Source: Methanomicrobiales archaeon
GTDB taxonomy: Archaea > Halobacteriota > Methanomicrobia > Methanomicrobiales > Methanospirillaceae
Reading direction: 5' to 3'
Length of the DNA: 64,000 nucleotides
NCBI GenBank assembly: GCA_012729535.1
Contig: JAAYCY010000031.1
Location: forward strand, 1-64,000
In this document: positions 61,953-64,000 of the stretch, piece after piece
How positions within the stretch are numbered: the first letter of the stretch is position 1
How the letters are laid out: every line of letters starts with the position of its first letter
Notes under the pieces: generated by a model
Database searches by the model: none
The model's input: the letters and a program-made list of their open reading frames with translations, nothing else
Told to the model about the DNA's origin: nothing
Program-made: the position numbers and the translations under genes

Positions 61953-62696
61953 TTAGTACTCTTCAGCCACTGGAATTTTTAACCTACCCGGATTTTCTGA
62001 AATGTAATGTCGGGTAACTCGTCCTGATTTTTCCAAAACCACCAATCCGTTGAGTGTTAAGTGTTGCACCGTCCTGGTAGCGGTCGAACTGGCAATGCCA
62101 AGTTTTTGAGCGAGTTCATTTCTGGTTATCCCGGGATCGTTATGGATTAAATGTAAAATTTTGCCAGACTGGCCAGATGACAGACTTGAGAGGAACTGTT
62201 GCTCTTCAGGGGAAAAGCCGATCCGTTTTTCAAAAAAATGGGAGGATCTCCCATTATCATACCGGGTAATATATTTTTTTTGAGAAATCTGATCAAGATG
62301 ATAACGAAGAGTGCTCTCGTTGCATTCGGATAATTCTGATAATCTTGAGAGATTTATTCCCGGATTCTGGCATACCAGGTCATATATCTTTTTTCTGGTT
62401 TCATGTTCGAGAATGTTTTTAGTATTGATTCTTCGGTACCCTCGGAAAAATTCCCGGTTGGGTCGTTCGAATGTGTCGATATTTCCAATGTAATCTGACA
62501 TCATCCAATACTGAGAGAGACGGTTGGTATCAGACGGAACCGAATTTGCCATTGGTGATTCCACTTTTGTCCCTGTTATCCCTTCAGGGTTTAGCTCTGG
62601 TATATCTGGCAACAAATCATCTGATGATACGACGATTGGCATAAAGAGAGGAAGGAGCAAAAAACCTAATGCAAAACCGAAATTCGTGTATTGCAT
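61953..62696 (-). CDS. Membrane-anchored regulator with two winged helices
   Basis: 247 residues. The N-terminus is a hydrophobic signal anchor (FGFALGFLLLPLFMPIVVSS). A linker follows, then two winged-helix domains: NILEHETRKKIYDLVCQNPGINLSRLSELSECNESTLRYHLDQI... (about 95-165) and LSSGQSGKILHLIHNDPGITRNELAQKLGIASSTATRTVQHLTLNGLVVL (about 170-235). Double winged-helix proteins with membrane anchors are common in methanogens. Because only one helix is seen, the DNA-binding part would lie on the cytoplasmic side only if the helix is uncleaved and inserted in that orientation. Confidence 0.8.
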   Translation of the reverse strand: MQYTNFGFALGFLLLPLFMPIVVSSDDLLPDIPELNPEGITGTKVESPMANSVPSDTNRLSQYWMMSDYIGNIDTFERPNREFFRGYRRINTKNILEHETRKKIYDLVCQNPGINLSRLSELSECNESTLRYHLDQISQKKYITRYDNGRSSHFFEKRIGFSPEEQQFLSSLSSGQSGKILHLIHNDPGITRNELAQKLGIASSTATRTVQHLTLNGLVVLEKSGRVTRHYISENPGRLKIPVAEEY

Positions 62697-63022
62697 ACAG
62701 GTATATCATTTGAGTATATGACATTATAAATTACCCGATAATATCAGAAAAAAACTCTGATGATTAGCTTATTCCGTCAGAATTCATTTTTATTATAGTG
62801 TCACATTTATGGACCAGGAGACAGGTATGTAAATTCCAGTATCCCATGCAGGATAGAGAGTCATCATGGTGAATAGAACCAGAGATACATCCTCATTTTT
62901 TAGGAAATTCCCGATTTCACCGATTATTGGCGTAATACGGATGAAAGGGTTTTGATCATCTATCCCGTAAGATGGGGGGATGGCATTACAAAAAACCTGG
63001 AATGTACCTGATAACCAGAAAT
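62697..63022. promoter_or_regulatory. Intergenic region before secF
   Basis: About 325 bases between divergent genes. It should contain promoters for both. The secF frame is open from 62972, but its first 17 codons do not look like the family start. No repeat was seen. Confidence 0.3.
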
Positions 63023-63913
63023 ATGGATTCAATGGAATTTTTCAATCATTATATCAGGATCAGTTCACCCCTGAAACTATGTATAATCCCTATTATCGTG
63101 CTCATCGTATCAGTGATATCATTGGGATTAACGACTTTGGAGACCGGTCTTCCGGTATATCCGGGAATGGAGTTTCAGGGGGGATTTGGTGTATCAATTA
63201 TAACCAAAGATACGCCTGACCAGATTCTTTCGACTTTTCATGAGTATCCGCTTGTAAAGGTAGAGGAAGGGATCAATAATGGGAAATACCTGAAATTTGG
63301 TCCGATGAATGATGCTACGGTTCTTATACTTACTAAAAAGATAGAGGAGACATACACTGATGCAAAGATTGATCAGATCGGTTCATCATTTGGAAAAACC
63401 CTTCAGGATCAGGCCGGTTTTGCAATCCTCATATCCTTCATAGGTATGGCAATCGTTGTTTTTCTCATATTCCGAACGATTGTCCCGTCAGCTGCAGTTG
63501 TGATATCAGCATTTGCGGATATGGCCATGACTGCTGCAGCGATGAACCTCTTCGGGATTCAACTTTCCCTAGGAACGACCGCAGCACTTCTGATGCTGAT
63601 TGGATATTCAGTAGACAGTGATATCCTCCTGACCTCCCGTGTTCTGAAACGGAAGGGAACGTTTGATAAAAAAGTCTCCGGAGCGTTTCGTACCGGTATT
63701 ATTATGACCACCACTACATTTGGTGCGATCTTTGCGATGTGGATTATCTCATGGATTGGTGGTATTGGAATCATCCATGCGATATCGCAGGTTCTCCTTA
63801 TCGGGCTCTTATTTGACGTCATGAATACCTGGTTTACGAATGTTGGAATTTTAAAGTGGTATGTGACAGAAGGGAAAGGAGCCCATCAATCCAGGTATCA
63901 TAGAGTGGTATGA
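63023..63913 (+). CDS. secF: SecF, protein-export membrane protein
   Basis: 296 residues from Met 63023 (MDSMEFFNHYIRISSPLKL); a start three codons later is also possible. Helix 1 (LCIIPIIVLIVSVISLGL), the extracytoplasmic domain with PGMEFQGGFGVSI, then five helices in the export-domain pattern: GFAILISFIGMAIVVFLIF, IVPSAAVVISAFADMAMTAAAM, LSLGTTAALLMLIGYSVDSDILL, TGIIMTTTTFGAIFAMWII and HAISQVLLIGLLFDVMNTWF. The YSVDSDILL motif is the SecF version of the proton-relay helix. SecDF helps pull exported proteins through the Sec channel using the ion gradient. secD follows directly. Confidence 0.95.
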   Translation: MDSMEFFNHYIRISSPLKLCIIPIIVLIVSVISLGLTTLETGLPVYPGMEFQGGFGVSIITKDTPDQILSTFHEYPLVKVEEGINNGKYLKFGPMNDATVLILTKKIEETYTDAKIDQIGSSFGKTLQDQAGFAILISFIGMAIVVFLIFRTIVPSAAVVISAFADMAMTAAAMNLFGIQLSLGTTAALLMLIGYSVDSDILLTSRVLKRKGTFDKKVSGAFRTGIIMTTTTFGAIFAMWIISWIGGIGIIHAISQVLLIGLLFDVMNTWFTNVGILKWYVTEGKGAHQSRYHRVV

Positions 63914-64000
63914 ATGGATTTGAAAGGCGTAGTTGAGATGGTGAAGGATTATCGGATTGCGATATATCTTATCTTAACCATTGCTTCGATTATCATTATA
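63914..64000 (+). CDS. secD: SecD, N-terminal start cut by the window edge
   Basis: 29 codons to the window end, starting right after the secF stop: MDLKGVVEMVKDYRIAIYLILTIASIIII. A basic cytoplasmic N-terminus followed by the first membrane helix, as in euryarchaeal SecD, and the order secF-secD is the usual one in this group. Only the beginning is visible. Confidence 0.85.
   Translation, partial: MDLKGVVEMVKDYRIAIYLILTIASIIII

Noticed and set aside
1-64000. tRNA, rRNA and CRISPR arrays
   Set aside because: No TPsiC-arm-like motif with a matching cloverleaf, no rRNA segment and no regularly spaced repeats were found by eye; a covariance-model scan would be decisive.

Overview
The window looks like chromosomal DNA of a methanogenic archaeon of the Methanomicrobiales, most likely Methanospirillum or a close relative. 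The reasons are an euryarchaeal secF-secD pair, an hgcA-hgcB mercury-methylation pair with its small AbrB-like partner, two histidine kinases with the ITRHD phospho-acceptor motif common in methanogens, an IS66 element carrying a DUF2080 partner gene, TATA-like boxes placed close to start codons and oligo-T terminators. No rRNA, tRNA or CRISPR array was seen. Gene functions come from reading motifs; no database search was run.

Layout. 1-7.8 kb is a decaying accessory island. A minus-strand operon encodes a winged-helix-like protein, an AAA-type ATPase and a Cas4-like nuclease fused to an FtsK-type motor. The ATPase gene is broken twice: by a frame change at a run of seven T, and by an IS66 element (2609-4304) with 8-bp target duplications. 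Removing the element and adding one T restores a 681-residue frame that runs into the nuclease-motor gene. Beside it lies a MntA antitoxin gene with a ruined HepT toxin gene. 7.9-9.2 kb encodes a secreted metallopeptidase. 9.8-14.0 kb is a tightly overlapping five-gene block built around a 1054-residue primase-helicase, probably an integrated replicon. 14.5-20.7 kb holds broken or orphan genes (a frameshifted lipoprotein, VapBC and HicB remnants, a second MntA-HepT remnant) with an RRM protein, an HMCES/YedK-type protein, a MarR regulator and a flavodoxin-ferredoxin protein.

20.7-34.2 kb contains a membrane Ser/Thr kinase coupled to an HTH-FHA protein, small secreted proteins, a DUF2202 protein, a ligand-binding protein, hgcAB, a YjbQ protein, two PAN-like secreted proteins, a Trypco2-like/degenerate S8 peptidase pair and a DMT transporter. 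34.4-41.4 kb has a truncated sensor gene, an IS66 fragment, a P-type cation ATPase with an altered hinge motif and two proteins I do not recognise.

41.7-55.5 kb is rich in signalling. A SiaA-SiaB-SiaC-like partner-switching operon ends in a histidine kinase instead of a diguanylate cyclase. It is followed by a TPR lipoprotein, a voltage-gated K+ channel, a solute-binding-like protein facing a second histidine kinase, a zinc peptidase and a Cache-domain protein. 55.6-61.5 kb carries an AlbA_2/Schlafen-type protein and a PadR-controlled operon of UvrA-like protein, ABC ATPase and ABC-2 permease, the gene set of DrrABC drug resistance. 61.6-64 kb has a transporter fragment, a membrane-anchored double winged-helix regulator and secF-secD.

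The least familiar system is the winged-helix / AAA ATPase / Cas4-FtsK operon at 0.3-6.7 kb. The archaeal SiaABC operon and the Trypco2/S8 pair come next.
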